DNA of 64,000 nucleotides from Psychrobacter sp. JB385 (GCF_900163785.1 NZ_FUKN01000014.1:496001-560000); one strand, 5' to 3'. Shown: positions 9,402 to 19,203, numbered from the stretch's first letter. Translations and numbers: made by a program. The notes: a model not told the origin generated them from the sequence alone.

Positions 9402-9920
9402 AGCCTAATCCTTATCATGTCTGTTGTATTGTCAGTCTAATGGACAAAAGCGAATGCAAATCAAGGGCTATCGCTATGTCATAATGGCCTTATTATGACA
9501 GTTATTATGACTGGCGTATAATCTGATAACATCATCTGCGAAACGCGTGACATTGCTTCAAGGTAATTTGAGCAAAAACGAGGATAAAAATCGCTAGAAT
9601 AAATATGATAGAAAGTTTGGTATGTGTAGACGTAGGGTGTAAGATTGCTTATACAGTTTGAGACAATTCACTGACTATGCTCATGATAATATTGAATGAT
9701 TTGTAGCGCCACATCGTCAGCTAATGATCGAATGATGAGGTAGTGGTAAAGTCTAGAAACTATAATGAGATAAAGAACCGATAGTTGCTATTGATAATTA
9801 TTAACGGCAAACAAGCAATGGCGTGCAATGTATAAAATAGGGTTGATAAATAGAGATTGACCCCATGATTTTGTTCCTGATAAAACAGACAATATTCACT
9901 TAAAATAACTAGGTACATAT
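9402..9920. other. Long divergent spacer between nagZ and prc
   Basis: 519 bases with no convincing gene on either strand. A good sigma-70 promoter at 9495-9522 points toward prc. If it is the main promoter, the prc messenger would have an untranslated leader of nearly 400 bases. No terminator or clear riboswitch fold was seen within it. Confidence 0.45.
9495..9522 (+). promoter_or_regulatory. Probable sigma-70 promoter upstream of prc
   Basis: ATGACA (9495-9500), a 16-base spacer, and a perfect TATAAT (9517-9522). The -35 matches consensus at five of six positions. It lies almost 400 bases before the prc start. Confidence 0.55.
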
Positions 9921-12131
9921 ATGAAAAAACAACCAGCGCAGTGGTTACTCAGTGCAGCGTCAGTGGGTGTAGCCGGTATTATACTTGCTCAAAGCTATGG
10001 CACCGCAGTAGCAGAAACCAATACTGAGGGTTTTGTCCAGACACCAGAACAGAAGATCACCACTCGTCAGGTTGCAGCCTTGCTGGATCGTAGTCATTAT
10101 CTCAATCAGCCCTTGGATAGCAAAACGGGTAGCGAGATTTTGTCTATGTATATTGACAGTCTCGATACCAACCACACGTTATTTTTACAGTCTGACGTGG
10201 ATGAATTTAAGAAAAAATACGGTGATGATTTTGGCGATCGTCTCAAGCGTGGTGATTTGTCTGCAGGGGTAGACGTTTTTGAGCGTTATCGCAAACGTTC
10301 AAATGAGTACTTTACCATGGCAAGTAAAATGCTAAAGACAGACATTGATTTGACTGGTAATGAAACCATCGTGCTCGATCGCGAAAAAATGGATCACTTT
10401 AAAACCAAAAAAGAGCAGCGTGATTATTGGACGCGTCAACTAAAATTCCAGTTGATGAGTATCACCTTGGGCCAAGAAGATGAGAAGGCCAAAGAAAAAG
10501 TATTTTTGAGTAATCCAGATATCACGCGTGGACAGGATTTGGTACGTAACGATCAACGTACACCTAGTGAGATTTTACAAAATCGTTTGTCTCGTCAGCA
10601 AGAGCAGTTTACTCGTCTTACCAATGACGAGATTATGGAAACCATCCTAAACACAGCGATGTTGACCTATGATCCACACAGTAATTACTATGCCCCCATT
10701 CAGGCCAATGAGCTACAAATCCAGTCTAGTCTGCAATTAGAAGGTATTGGTGTCTCCATTCGCCCTGATCGTAAAAATCCAGATTATACCCGTATTGTCA
10801 CATTAGTCGATGGTGGCCCAGCCGCCAAGTCAGGTCAAATTAAACCCAATGATCTGATCATTGGTATCGCAAAAGACGGCGAAAACATGACCGATGTGGT
10901 TGGCTGGTCAACACGTGAGATTGTTGGTTTGATTCGCGGTAAACGCGGTACGCCAGTGACCATCAAGGTGCGTCAGCCTAATGCGCCTGACGCTAGTGCC
11001 CGTAATGTGACCGTGGTTCGTGACATTATTCAACAAGAAGAATCTGGTGTCACCCATCGCGTGGTAGAAGTACAGCGACCCAACATTGATAAAACGCCAA
11101 AGCGCATAGGCGTTCTTGAGATACCCAGTTTCTATTTGAATTATCGTGCTCGCCGCAATGGAGAAGACTATCGTAGCGTGAGTATCGATACCGAAAAAGC
11201 CTTGAAGGCATTAAATAAAGAAAATATCGATGGTCTGGTTGTCGATTTGCGCAATAACCCAGGTGGCTCATTGGATGAAGTTGCCAAGATGCTGGGCTTC
11301 TTTATCAAGAGTGGGCCGATGGTACAAATCCGTGACAACCGCGGCAATGTTCAGGTCTATCGTGATGACGATGGCGGTGAGCAGCTCTATGACGGCAAGA
11401 TGACCGTGATTACCAATTTGGCGTCGGCTTCTGCCAGTGAAATATTTGCCGCTGCCATTCAAGACTATGGTCGCGGATTGATTGTTGGTAGCACGACCAC
11501 AGGTAAGGGTTCGGCTCAGATTCAGCTCGATAATTTAGCGCTAGGCTCAGCGACATTGACCCAGCGTAAATTCTACCGTGTCACTGGTGGTAGTACGCAA
11601 AATAAAGGGGTCGTGCCTGATGTTGAACTAGTCAATATCTATGATGACGCAACCTTTGGCGAGCGAGCACAAAAAAATGCGCTACCTTGGGACACCATCA
11701 AAACAGCACCGTATAAGCCTGAAGGTAAGTTTACCGATAAAACGCTTGCAACACTCAATCAGCAATCTAAAATCCGTCAAGAGCAAAACCCACAGTTTGT
11801 GTATCTGTCTTCATTGAACGATATTCGCGATATGGAAGACGAGAAAAAACCCATCCGCCTTGATATCAATAGTCGCCGCGCGAAGATGAAGTTGATCGAA
11901 AAGCGTTCGTTGGAAGCTGAAAACAAACGCCTTGTTGCAACTGGTGAACGCCCATATGCCAATTGGAACACATATCAAGCGGCAATGGATGCAAAATTCG
12001 AAGAGCGTAGTCGAATGAAAGCCACTGAGCGCCCAGAGTTGCCTGAAGACGAAGCCTTCATTAATGAAGCCGCTTATCTCATGTTGAGTGCTGATCCTGA
12101 AGAAACACTGAGTCCTAAAGAAAAGCTATAA
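9921..12131 (+). CDS. prc: Tail-specific carboxy-terminal protease (Prc/Tsp)
   Basis: Periplasmic S41 protease that degrades proteins from exposed nonpolar C-termini and, in relatives, controls peptidoglycan hydrolases and lipoprotein turnover. A signal peptide covers residues 1-31 and ends AVA. An N-terminal Tsp domain is followed by a PDZ domain (about 274-355, with DGGPAAKSGQIKPNDLI). In the protease domain, SASASEIFAAAIQDYGRG supplies the catalytic serine (S504 by alignment to E. coli S452) and TTTGKGSAQ the lysine (K529). The C-terminal region resembles the DUF3340 extension of Prc. Length is 736 aa, against about 680 in E. coli. Confidence 0.95.
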   Translation: MKKQPAQWLLSAASVGVAGIILAQSYGTAVAETNTEGFVQTPEQKITTRQVAALLDRSHYLNQPLDSKTGSEILSMYIDSLDTNHTLFLQSDVDEFKKKYGDDFGDRLKRGDLSAGVDVFERYRKRSNEYFTMASKMLKTDIDLTGNETIVLDREKMDHFKTKKEQRDYWTRQLKFQLMSITLGQEDEKAKEKVFLSNPDITRGQDLVRNDQRTPSEILQNRLSRQQEQFTRLTNDEIMETILNTAMLTYDPHSNYYAPIQANELQIQSSLQLEGIGVSIRPDRKNPDYTRIVTLVDGGPAAKSGQIKPNDLIIGIAKDGENMTDVVGWSTREIVGLIRGKRGTPVTIKVRQPNAPDASARNVTVVRDIIQQEESGVTHRVVEVQRPNIDKTPKRIGVLEIPSFYLNYRARRNGEDYRSVSIDTEKALKALNKENIDGLVVDLRNNPGGSLDEVAKMLGFFIKSGPMVQIRDNRGNVQVYRDDDGGEQLYDGKMTVITNLASASASEIFAAAIQDYGRGLIVGSTTTGKGSAQIQLDNLALGSATLTQRKFYRVTGGSTQNKGVVPDVELVNIYDDATFGERAQKNALPWDTIKTAPYKPEGKFTDKTLATLNQQSKIRQEQNPQFVYLSSLNDIRDMEDEKKPIRLDINSRRAKMKLIEKRSLEAENKRLVATGERPYANWNTYQAAMDAKFEERSRMKATERPELPEDEAFINEAAYLMLSADPEETLSPKEKL

Positions 12132-12142
12132 ATAGCATTATC

Positions 12143-12174
12143 CAATTCATGTAAGCATATGCTTACATGAATTG
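12143..12174. repeat. Perfect 32-bp palindrome just after prc
   Basis: The sequence reads the same on both strands with no mismatch. The half-site is CAATTCATGTAAGCAT, centred at 12158/12159. It begins 12 bases after the prc stop. No T run follows, so it is not a classical terminator. It could be a protein-binding site, an RNA 3'-end stabiliser, or a Rho-independent stop of unusual form. Confidence 0.7.
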
Positions 12175-12390
12175 ACGCTTCAACCTCTTACTAACCATGC
12201 ACCAATCTGCGATTATAAACGTACGGCATGATTGAACGGAACGGTTCATTGGTACTAGGGATTGGTATCTTAAAGGTCGCATCAGGGATAGATGGTTTAG
12301 TAATTAAGGATGATAAGGCTGGATGCCTGTCAGTTATAAGATATCTCGGGATTAGGTGTCGTATAACGTTAACATGGATGGTTGGTGATA

Positions 12391-12426
12391 AAAGCCGCAT
12401 GATGCTTGTCATTATGCGGCTTTGTT
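12391..12426 (+). terminator. Second hairpin downstream of prc
   Basis: A 14-bp stem with one G-U pair: AAAGCCGCATGATG (12391-12404) against 12410-12423, with loop CTTGT. It is GC-rich at its base and followed by a short T-containing stretch. It is a possible distal terminator for prc. Confidence 0.5.
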
Positions 12427-12511
12427 ACGTCTGGAAAAGCATAATTTGCAGTAGTCTGACACTATTTTAATGGCGTCAACCTTATCATGTATTGCTCATC
12501 TTTAGCCCATA

Positions 12512-12545
12512 AAAAAGGCCAGTAGACATCGCTACCGACCTTTTT
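12512..12545 (-). terminator. Terminator of the SlyD-like gene
   Basis: A 14-bp stem with two G-U pairs and a 6-base loop. On the minus strand the 3' arm ends in a run of six T. It lies 60 bases past the stop codon of the prolyl isomerase gene. Confidence 0.8.
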
Positions 12546-12605
12546 AGATTAAATAACCTTTTCAATAAGAAAAAGCCAATTAATACTTTATTACTTTAGA
12601 AGAGA

Positions 12606-13091
12606 TTAGTGCTCAACGCCGCCTGCACCATGTACATGGCCATGGTTTAGCTCGTCTTCAGTTGCGGCACGTACTTCTTGGATTTCAACATCAAAAGTCA
12701 AACGCTTACCAGCCAATGGATGGTTGGCATCAACGGTTACTTCTTGATCGTTTACATCAGTCACAGTCACTAGCATAACTTGGCCACCAGCTTCTGACTG
12801 GAATTGCATACCAGGCTGAATGTCGTCAACGCCTTGGAAGTTATCACGTGGTACATGTTGTACCGCTTGTTCTTGATACTCGCCATAACCGTCAGCAGGC
12901 TCAACAACGGCGTTTACTTTTTCGCCAGCAGATTTGCCTTCTAGTTGCTGCTCAAGACCTGGAATGATGTTGCTATGGCCGTGTAAATAAGCAAGTGGCT
13001 GACCTTCTGGTGATTGGTCAAGGATGTTGCCTTCGTCGTCTTTTAGAGTGTAATTGAATGTGACGGCGGTGTCTTTTGCGATAGTAGTCAT
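12606..13091 (-). CDS. FKBP-type peptidyl-prolyl isomerase, SlyD family
   Basis: Cytoplasmic prolyl cis-trans isomerase and chaperone of 161 aa. The FKBP half-domains are YTLKDDEGNILDQS (residues 15-28) and PLAYLHGHSNIIPGLEQQL. The SlyD-specific insert-in-flap domain lies at about 70-125, followed by VTVDANHPLAGKRLTFDVE, which is characteristic of SlyD. The C-terminus ends in a short His-rich stretch, HGHVHGAGGVEH, a reduced form of the metal-binding tail of E. coli SlyD. It is a single gene with its own terminator. Confidence 0.92.
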   Translation of the reverse strand: MTTIAKDTAVTFNYTLKDDEGNILDQSPEGQPLAYLHGHSNIIPGLEQQLEGKSAGEKVNAVVEPADGYGEYQEQAVQHVPRDNFQGVDDIQPGMQFQSEAGGQVMLVTVTDVNDQEVTVDANHPLAGKRLTFDVEIQEVRAATEDELNHGHVHGAGGVEH

Positions 13092-13422
13092 AAATTATCC
13101 TAAATATATCTATGTAAAAAATTAAATACGGTTGCAATAAACCTAAAAAATCCAATCAGCAAGCCCAATAGGCACGTCATTAGTCAATTATCATCAGTTT
13201 ATTTAAGTAACTTTAGCAGTTAGCATCTTTAATTGCGATGGGTCCTATAACTTTCAAGGCAAAAATAAGAAAAAATGCTATTTAATCTAAATAAATGGTT
13301 TATTTTCTTAAAATAGAAGCGGTTTTTTATAGTTTGACTGCGTGAAACTGCTGTTCACGGTTTGTCAGTTGCGTTTTTGGGTCAGTGCTTCTACCATGAA
13401 GATAAAAATAAGGATAAAAAAT
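13092..13422. other. AT-rich divergent spacer between the SlyD-like gene and the M61 peptidase
   Basis: 331 bases holding the two divergent promoters, which I could not place with confidence. A small inverted repeat of AAATAAA/TTTATTT near 13290-13306 is the only structure seen. An upstream GTG at 13342 keeps the peptidase frame open but has no ribosome-binding site. Confidence 0.4.
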
Positions 13423-15381
13423 ATGACTTCCATTAACGCTAAACACCTATCAGTGGACACGACTACCGATGTGACCCACGCAAACAACAGTACAACATCT
13501 GATATTCGTTATCAGTTCAACTTTGAGCGCTTTTTGGAACATCTGGTTGATGTATCGCTGAGCTTTACCGCATTGACAGCATCGCCTAAGCTTTGGTTAC
13601 CAGCATGGATACCAGGCAGTTATTTGATGCGTGAGTTCGCTCGAAATATCACTACAGTGCAGTATCGAATTTTTGATGGAGACACGCTCTCTGACGCTTA
13701 CCGCGCGCAAAAAAGAGACAAAAACACATGGCAGCTGCCACAAGTCAACGCAGGGCAGACAGTAGTTGTAGACTATGAAGTCTACTGCTACGATTTATCT
13801 GTGCGAACCGCTTACGTCGATCAACAACGTCTCTATGGAAACTTTACCTCGTTGGCGCTTGCAGTAGAAGAGCAGGAGCTGCTGCCAATCAAGGCAACCT
13901 TACTGGTGCCTGCCACGTTTTTGGCGGACAAAGAAACCAGCCTTGTATGCTTATCATGTGGTTTAACCTCGACCCATTTGACTCTTGAGGAATCACAAGG
14001 CGATGGCCAACATAGCTATGGGTTACAAGCAGATAACTATCATGAATTTATCGATTATCCGTTTGAGATTGCAGAGCAAGACGCGTTTGATTTCATTGTT
14101 CATGATGATACCCATCAGACGCTACCGCATCGGTTTTTTCTTTCAGGTAAGCACCATGCCAATATGGGCAGATTGCAGCAAGATGTGACGCAGATTTGTC
14201 AGACGTATCTAAACTGGCTGGGTGACGCACCTTTTAAAGACTATACCTTTATGACGTTTGCCAGCGGTCAGGATTATGGCGGCCTAGAGCATATCAATTC
14301 TACTAGCTTGATCACGCCGCGCCGTGACTTACCAAATATCGATGAGCCAGCGATACCCAGTAGTGATTACCAACGGTTTTTGGGACTTTGCAGCCATGAG
14401 TATTTTCATGCATGGTGGGTCAAGACCGTACGCCCCGATGTCATGTTAGAGGTCGATTTGCGCCGTGAGGCTTTTACGCCACTATTATGGGTCTTTGAAG
14501 GATTCACTTCTTATATCGATGATTTTATGTTGCAAGCATCAGGGGTGGTCGATAAAGCAAGTTATCTTAAGCTGCTGGCTGAGCAAATCAACCGCTACTA
14601 TCAAACCCCAGGTCGCGCTTATCAAAGCGTTGCAGAGTCGAGTTTTGATGCGTGGATTAAGCTGTACCGCAGCGATGAAAACACAGGCAATGCAGGCATC
14701 AGTTATTATAATAAAGGGGCGCTGGTTGCGTTGTGCTTGGATTTGATGCTGCTACAAAAGAGCGCTGGTCGCTACCGTTTATTTGACGTGGTCAAAGCTT
14801 TCTATAATCAAGCTAAGCAAAATGACAATAAACGCATCGGTATCAGTAGTGCTGATATGGGCGTGGTGATTGGTCAATTTATACCACTTGCAGATTGGGA
14901 AGATTTTGAGCGTCGCTATGTCAATGGCGTTGAAGAGCTGCCCATTGAAGCCATGCTGAGAGAAAGTGGGGTCAAACTGCGTACCAATACCAAAGAGACT
15001 TTTGATAAACACGTGCCTTGGGGCATACGATGTACTGAAACACCAGCAGGCCTTAAGATCAATCGCGTACAGCGTGATAGCGCGGCTGCCAAAGCTGGCT
15101 TTTCAGCCAATGATGTGATCATTGCCATCGATGGCATCAAAGCCACCAGTAAGCAATTGGTATCACTCAGTCAGGCAAATCGCGATGTCGAATGTCATCT
15201 GTTTCGTCGTGACGAGCTGATAGCAGTTAATGTACGACCTAAATCGGCGAAAGCCATCGATAATGAGGCTTTAACACCTTATAAGGTCAGCCTACATTTA
15301 AATGAAGAGAGCGATGAGCCGTCACAAAATGTGGGCAGCTGGCAGACATGGTTAAACGCTATGGAGCGTCATCAAAATTAA
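13423..15381 (+). CDS. M61-family peptidase (glycyl aminopeptidase type) with C-terminal PDZ domain
   Basis: Zinc metallopeptidase of the M61 family. The zinc motif is SHEYFHAWW (H325, E326, H329, counted from ATG 13423), with the third ligand probably E359 in VFEGFTSYIDD. The N-terminal beta domain includes LPAWIPGSYLMREFARN, typical of the family. The C-terminal PDZ domain contains NRVQRDSAAAKAGFSANDVI. No signal peptide is visible. I chose ATG 13423 because AGGA at 13411-13414 is 8 bases upstream; earlier in-frame starts (13342, 13396) lack one. The natural substrate is not known. A strong terminator follows. Confidence 0.88.
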   Translation: MTSINAKHLSVDTTTDVTHANNSTTSDIRYQFNFERFLEHLVDVSLSFTALTASPKLWLPAWIPGSYLMREFARNITTVQYRIFDGDTLSDAYRAQKRDKNTWQLPQVNAGQTVVVDYEVYCYDLSVRTAYVDQQRLYGNFTSLALAVEEQELLPIKATLLVPATFLADKETSLVCLSCGLTSTHLTLEESQGDGQHSYGLQADNYHEFIDYPFEIAEQDAFDFIVHDDTHQTLPHRFFLSGKHHANMGRLQQDVTQICQTYLNWLGDAPFKDYTFMTFASGQDYGGLEHINSTSLITPRRDLPNIDEPAIPSSDYQRFLGLCSHEYFHAWWVKTVRPDVMLEVDLRREAFTPLLWVFEGFTSYIDDFMLQASGVVDKASYLKLLAEQINRYYQTPGRAYQSVAESSFDAWIKLYRSDENTGNAGISYYNKGALVALCLDLMLLQKSAGRYRLFDVVKAFYNQAKQNDNKRIGISSADMGVVIGQFIPLADWEDFERRYVNGVEELPIEAMLRESGVKLRTNTKETFDKHVPWGIRCTETPAGLKINRVQRDSAAAKAGFSANDVIIAIDGIKATSKQLVSLSQANRDVECHLFRRDELIAVNVRPKSAKAIDNEALTPYKVSLHLNEESDEPSQNVGSWQTWLNAMERHQN

Positions 15382-15422
15382 AGTGGTGTTTTAATGACTC
15401 TCTACAATGATGTCTAAAGACA

Positions 15423-15462
15423 AAACCCCCTGCTAACCAAGCACTGTTAGCAGGGGGTTTCT
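15423..15462 (+). terminator. Strong terminator after the M61 peptidase
   Basis: A perfect 15-bp stem: AAACCCCCTGCTAAC (15423-15437) against 15446-15460, with an 8-base loop. It lies between converging genes and may act on both strands. Confidence 0.9.
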
Positions 15463-15556
15463 ATTATATTTATTCCGTCTTTTGATAATTCATAGTTGAG
15501 TTAAAAATAAACGCGTTAACAACAAGCGTCTGAGCATTAAGGTTTTAAGAAATACT

Positions 15557-16396
15557 CTATTGTGCGCTGTCTTCGGTCTTACTGAGCGTTCCGTTTTCTT
15601 CAGATTTAGAATTTCCGCTTACTTCTTCAGGTTTATCAAGTTCATTGCTCGTACTTTCATTTGCCTCAACGTCTGCAATCCACTTTTGCATCAAGTCAAT
15701 CTCTGGTTGTTGAGTATTGATAATATCTTGTGCCAACTGACGCATTTCCTCATCAGTACCATATTTTAGTTGAATCTCGGCCATTTCTACCGCACCAATG
15801 TGATGGGGCAGCATACCGCGTACAAACGCCACGTCAGGCACAGGGTCAGCAATACCCAATACCATTTTGCCGTTCAATATGTCCATACTTCTTGCATACG
15901 CTTGCTGCATGGCTGCGGTATTGGGTTTGGGTTTGGAGACATCAGGGTGGCTGGCAAGCCATTTGTTTAAAATATCAACTTCAGCTTGCTCAGTGTCAAT
16001 AATGTTTTGAGCCAGTTGGCGCATGGCATCATTGGTGCCGTATTTCAGCTGAATTTTTGCCATGTCTATCGCGCCATGATGATGACCAAGCATGGCTTTG
16101 GCAAAAGCCGTATCAGGATCGTTATACCCCATGCCAATCATCATCTCATCGTGCATTCTGGTCATGGCTCTTGTGTAATCTCTTAGCACGTCGGTCATTT
16201 GCGTGTCATTGACGTCATCTTGATTTTCTATCGCCGTCTCATCTTCGTTACTGGTTTCTGTAACCTCAGGGACTGGTGGCGCAGTGATTTCTTCAGAAGC
16301 GGCTTCATTGTCTTGCGTTGTCGGCTGGCAAGCACTCAGCATGAGTCCAACAGAAAAGCTGGTAGCCAACAAGACAAAACGACGAGAAGCAATCAT
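15557..16396 (-). CDS. Lipoprotein with two tandem DUF305 domains
   Basis: 279 aa. A lipoprotein signal (hydrophobic 8-22) ends in LSAC, giving lipidated C23. An acidic linker is followed by two repeated DUF305 units at about 75-155 and 168-250. Each has a His-rich motif (AMLGHHHGAIDMAKIQLKYG in the first, MLPHHIGAVEMAEIQLKYG in the second) and an equivalent tail (RQLAQNIIDTEQ versus RQLAQDIINTQQ). DUF305 proteins are four-helix ferritin-like folds often found with copper-handling genes. Metal binding through the His/Met clusters is likely but not shown. The two copies arose by internal duplication. No metal-efflux gene is adjacent. Confidence 0.88.
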   Translation of the reverse strand: MIASRRFVLLATSFSVGLMLSACQPTTQDNEAASEEITAPPVPEVTETSNEDETAIENQDDVNDTQMTDVLRDYTRAMTRMHDEMMIGMGYNDPDTAFAKAMLGHHHGAIDMAKIQLKYGTNDAMRQLAQNIIDTEQAEVDILNKWLASHPDVSKPKPNTAAMQQAYARSMDILNGKMVLGIADPVPDVAFVRGMLPHHIGAVEMAEIQLKYGTDEEMRQLAQDIINTQQPEIDLMQKWIADVEANESTSNELDKPEEVSGNSKSEENGTLSKTEDSAQ

Positions 16397-16583
16397 GACA
16401 TATCCCTATTATAAAAATTTCAATGCAAATGGATGAAAGTGATCACACAATCCATAAGGGTTTAAATTCTAGCAGATGAACCTTACTGATTCGAGACTCT
16501 ATGTTTAACCAGTCGTAATATATTTACTTAGTATCACCAGTCGTATCTGTAGTCGCCAAACATGAGTTGTTGAGCAAAATGAC

Positions 16584-17198
16584 TCAAGTGGTAAGTCCTA
16601 ACTGCTGACAGCGCTCGTTATTGAGATGAATACGCACAAACTCACCCACGGCTAAATCACCCAATTCAAACCCAGCGACCGACCAGCGAATCAAGCGTAA
16701 GCAAGGTAGGCCGACGTGCGCGGTCATGCGCCTGACTTGACGGTTTTTACCTTCATAAATCGTTAGCATCAGCCAAGAGTCTGGCACACTTTTGCGTTCG
16801 CGTATGGGCGGATTGCGCGGCCAAAGTGGCATTGGTAATGTCTCTTCACTGATGTGTTTGATATCGGATGGTAAGGTTTTACCATCTTTAAGAATGACGC
16901 CACGACGAAGCATATCAAGTTGCTCAGTAGTAGGAACGCCTTCAACTTGTACCAAATAGGTCTTACCTTGTTTACGTCCAGCATTGGCTTTTGGTGGATG
17001 TGTAATCGCTTTGTTCACTCGGCCATCGTCAGTCAAAATCAATAAGCCTTCTGACGTCGCATCCAATCTACCTGCGACTCGCAATGATTTGTCCGTAAAA
17101 TAGTCAGATAAGGTAGTGTGGTCATTATTGCTATCATTACGAAATTGACTTTGTACCCCATACGGCTTATTGAATAGAATGAGACTGGACGTCGACAT
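16584..17198 (-). CDS. rluE: 23S rRNA pseudouridine synthase, RluE-type
   Basis: RsuA/RluB/E/F-family synthase without an S4 domain. Catalytic motif AGRLDATSEGLLILTDDG (residues 42-59) contains the essential aspartate. GKTYLVQVEG and GKNRQVRRMTAHVGLPCLRLIR are the other family signatures. The start LILFNKPYGVQSQF and the 204 aa length fit RluE, which modifies U2457 in E. coli 23S rRNA. Specificity for that base is inferred from family resemblance; RluB or RluF would carry an S4 domain. It is a single gene on the minus strand. Confidence 0.9.
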   Translation of the reverse strand: MSTSSLILFNKPYGVQSQFRNDSNNDHTTLSDYFTDKSLRVAGRLDATSEGLLILTDDGRVNKAITHPPKANAGRKQGKTYLVQVEGVPTTEQLDMLRRGVILKDGKTLPSDIKHISEETLPMPLWPRNPPIRERKSVPDSWLMLTIYEGKNRQVRRMTAHVGLPCLRLIRWSVAGFELGDLAVGEFVRIHLNNERCQQLGLTT

Positions 17199-17669
17199 AA
17201 AATGGTATTTCCTGAAGGTAAATCATGGATGAATCAGCGCAAAATATCTCTGACCAAACGGCGATTGATACTCACAATTGAGCCGAAAAGGCCGACTGTG
17301 AATTACTATAGTTTACATATTGGCCCATAAAAATCAGGCATCATCATTATGGCAGTGGTATCTATATAAGCCATTCCCGCCTACAAGCGCTACGCTAGCA
17401 AACGAATGGCTCAGCCCTCTATTTTAGTACAATATTCAAGACAGTTTGTGTCTTTTTCTATATTGCTTATGCCAGAGCCGATCGATTTGATAAACAGTCA
17501 AATAAGGAAAAGCTCGTGGTTATTATAATAGGCAATACTATATCGCAATGGTTTTACTCATCAATGTTTTTAGCGAACGAGCGTTCTCATCACAGTAGAA
17601 TTGCCCGAACTGGCAAAAAAGTACCAAATATGCTTGTGATACCTGATATACAACTAAGGAGATTTATCC
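17199..17669. other. Divergent spacer between rluE and icd
   Basis: 471 bases without a gene. A TATAAT occurs at 17524-17529, about 140 bases before icd, but lacks a matching -35. The icd ribosome-binding site is AAGGAG at 17656-17661. No terminator or riboswitch was recognised. Confidence 0.4.
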
Positions 17670-18929
17670 ATGGCCTATGATAAGGTGATCGTACCAAGAG
17701 ACGGAGAAAAAATTACTGTCAATGCTGATTTTTCATTGAACGTGCCTAACAATCCTATCATTCCATTTATCGAAGGAGATGGCATTGGGATTGATATCAC
17801 ACCTGTTATGATAAAAGTGGTGAATGGGGCGGTAGACAAGGCCTATCACGGTAAACGATCCATCATTTGGATGGAAGTGTATTTGGGTGAAAAAGCGACT
17901 AAGGTCTATGATGGTGAATACTTACCCAGTGAGACGCTAGAGGTTTTAAAAGATTATGTCGTCAGTATTAAAGGCCCATTGACCACGCCAGTTGGTGGGG
18001 GTTTTCGTTCATTGAACGTGGCGGTACGTCAGGAGCTTGACTTGTATGTGTGTCAGCGTCCAGTACGCTGGTTTGAAGGGGTGCCAAGCCCTGTTCGTCA
18101 ACCTGAACTGACTGATATGGTAATCTTCCGCGAAAACTCAGAAGATATCTATGCAGGTATTGAATGGAAAGCCGGCAGCAATGAGGCCAAAAAAGTCATT
18201 AACTTCTTAGAGAATGAGATGGGTGTGACCAAAATCCGTTTCTCAGAGGACTGCGGTATCGGCATTAAGCCTGTATCAAAAGAAGGCTCACAGCGACTTG
18301 TGCAGAAAGCCATTCAGCATGCTATTGATAATGACCTACCAAGTGTGACCTTGGTGCACAAAGGTAATATTATGAAATTTACTGAAGGCGCATTTAAAGA
18401 GTGGGGTTATGAGGTAGGGGCAGAGCGTTTTGGTGCAGTATTATTGGATGGTGGCCCTTGGATGACCTTAGCCAACCCGAAAACAGGTAATGAGATTATT
18501 ATCAAAGATGTCATCGCTGATGCGTTCTTACAACAAATCTTGATGCGACCTGCCGATTATTCCGTGGTGGCAACCTTAAATCTAAATGGCGATTATATTT
18601 CTGATGCGCTCGCGGCACAAGTAGGCGGCATCGGTATCGCACCAGGTGCCAATAAGGGCAGTGATGTTTTTGTCTACGAGGCGACTCATGGCACAGCGCC
18701 TAAATATACTGGGCAGGATAAAGTCAATCCAGGCTCGTTGATTCTGTCTGCTGAAATGATGCTACGCGATATGGGATGGACGGAAGCGGCTGATCTTATT
18801 ATTGGTGGTATCCAAGGCGCGATTGCACAGAAGACAGTGACTTATGATTTTGAACGCTTAATGCCAAAGGCGACCTTGCTCAGCACGTCTGAATTTGGTG
18901 ATGCGGTGATTAAACATATGGATGCTTAA
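17670..18929 (+). CDS. icd: NADP-dependent isocitrate dehydrogenase, homodimeric (Icd)
   Basis: TCA-cycle enzyme of the E. coli type, 419 aa. Visible signatures are [14 protein letters not shown] (32-45), the substrate loop [17 protein letters not shown] with S114, which corresponds to the AceK phosphorylation serine 113 of E. coli, [14 protein letters not shown] and [16 protein letters not shown] specificity is supported by HGTAPKY and by the Tyr/Arg pair in YDFERLM near the C-terminus. It has a strong ribosome-binding site and its own terminator. It converges with a second, monomeric isocitrate dehydrogenase. No aceK is in the window. Confidence 0.96.
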   Translation: MAYDKVIVPRDGEKITVNADFSLNVPNNPIIPFIEGDGIGIDITPVMIKVVNGAVDKAYHGKRSIIWMEVYLGEKATKVYDGEYLPSETLEVLKDYVVSIKGPLTTPVGGGFRSLNVAVRQELDLYVCQRPVRWFEGVPSPVRQPELTDMVIFRENSEDIYAGIEWKAGSNEAKKVINFLENEMGVTKIRFSEDCGIGIKPVSKEGSQRLVQKAIQHAIDNDLPSVTLVHKGNIMKFTEGAFKEWGYEVGAERFGAVLLDGGPWMTLANPKTGNEIIIKDVIADAFLQQILMRPADYSVVATLNLNGDYISDALAAQVGGIGIAPGANKGSDVFVYEATHGTAPKYTGQDKVNPGSLILSAEMMLRDMGWTEAADLIIGGIQGAIAQKTVTYDFERLMPKATLLSTSEFGDAVIKHMDA

Positions 18930-18986
18930 TCCATCATCGAGCTGAGGAAGCAGTTATCAAACACGAAAGAGTCTAAGCAGACCCCT

Positions 18987-19024
18987 AAAAAAGCCATCTC
19001 CCCTTAGGTAGATGGCTTTTTTTA
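18987..19024 (+). terminator. icd terminator
   Basis: A 13-bp perfect stem (AAAAAAGCCATCT against AGATGGCTTTTTT), a 10-base loop and a continuing T run. Confidence 0.9.
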
Positions 19025-19068
19025 TGACAGGTGTTATGCAGAGAGATTGATTTAAAAATAGAGTGCAC

Positions 19069-19104
19069 AAAAAAACACCCCGCAGATTTAATATCTTTGG
19101 GGTG
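19069..19104 (-). terminator. idh terminator
   Basis: On the minus strand, CACCCC and GGGGTG form a stem that continues through a 2-base internal loop into AGAT/ATCT. It is followed by seven T. It lies 100 bases past the idh stop, back to back with the icd terminator. Confidence 0.85.
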
Positions 19105-19203
19105 CCTTTGATTGATTCTGACTGATGCTGGGATGAGAGCTTTTAAATAATCATCCCTTAACCCAGCTCAGCACATGATCAAAACATTGTCATTCTGAAG
19201 CGC

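Larger units (their letters stand above)
12132..12605. other. Gene-free spacer between converging prc and the SlyD-like gene
   Basis: 474 bases with the 32-bp palindrome, a second hairpin and the SlyD-gene terminator. Open frames of 70-80 codons exist on both strands at 12190-12470, but they lack ribosome-binding sites and recognisable protein character. I treat this as noncoding. Confidence 0.5.

Noticed and set aside
12191-12470. Overlapping open frames of 70-80 codons on both strands after prc
   Set aside because: No ribosome-binding sites, no recognisable protein features, and they overlap a hairpin.
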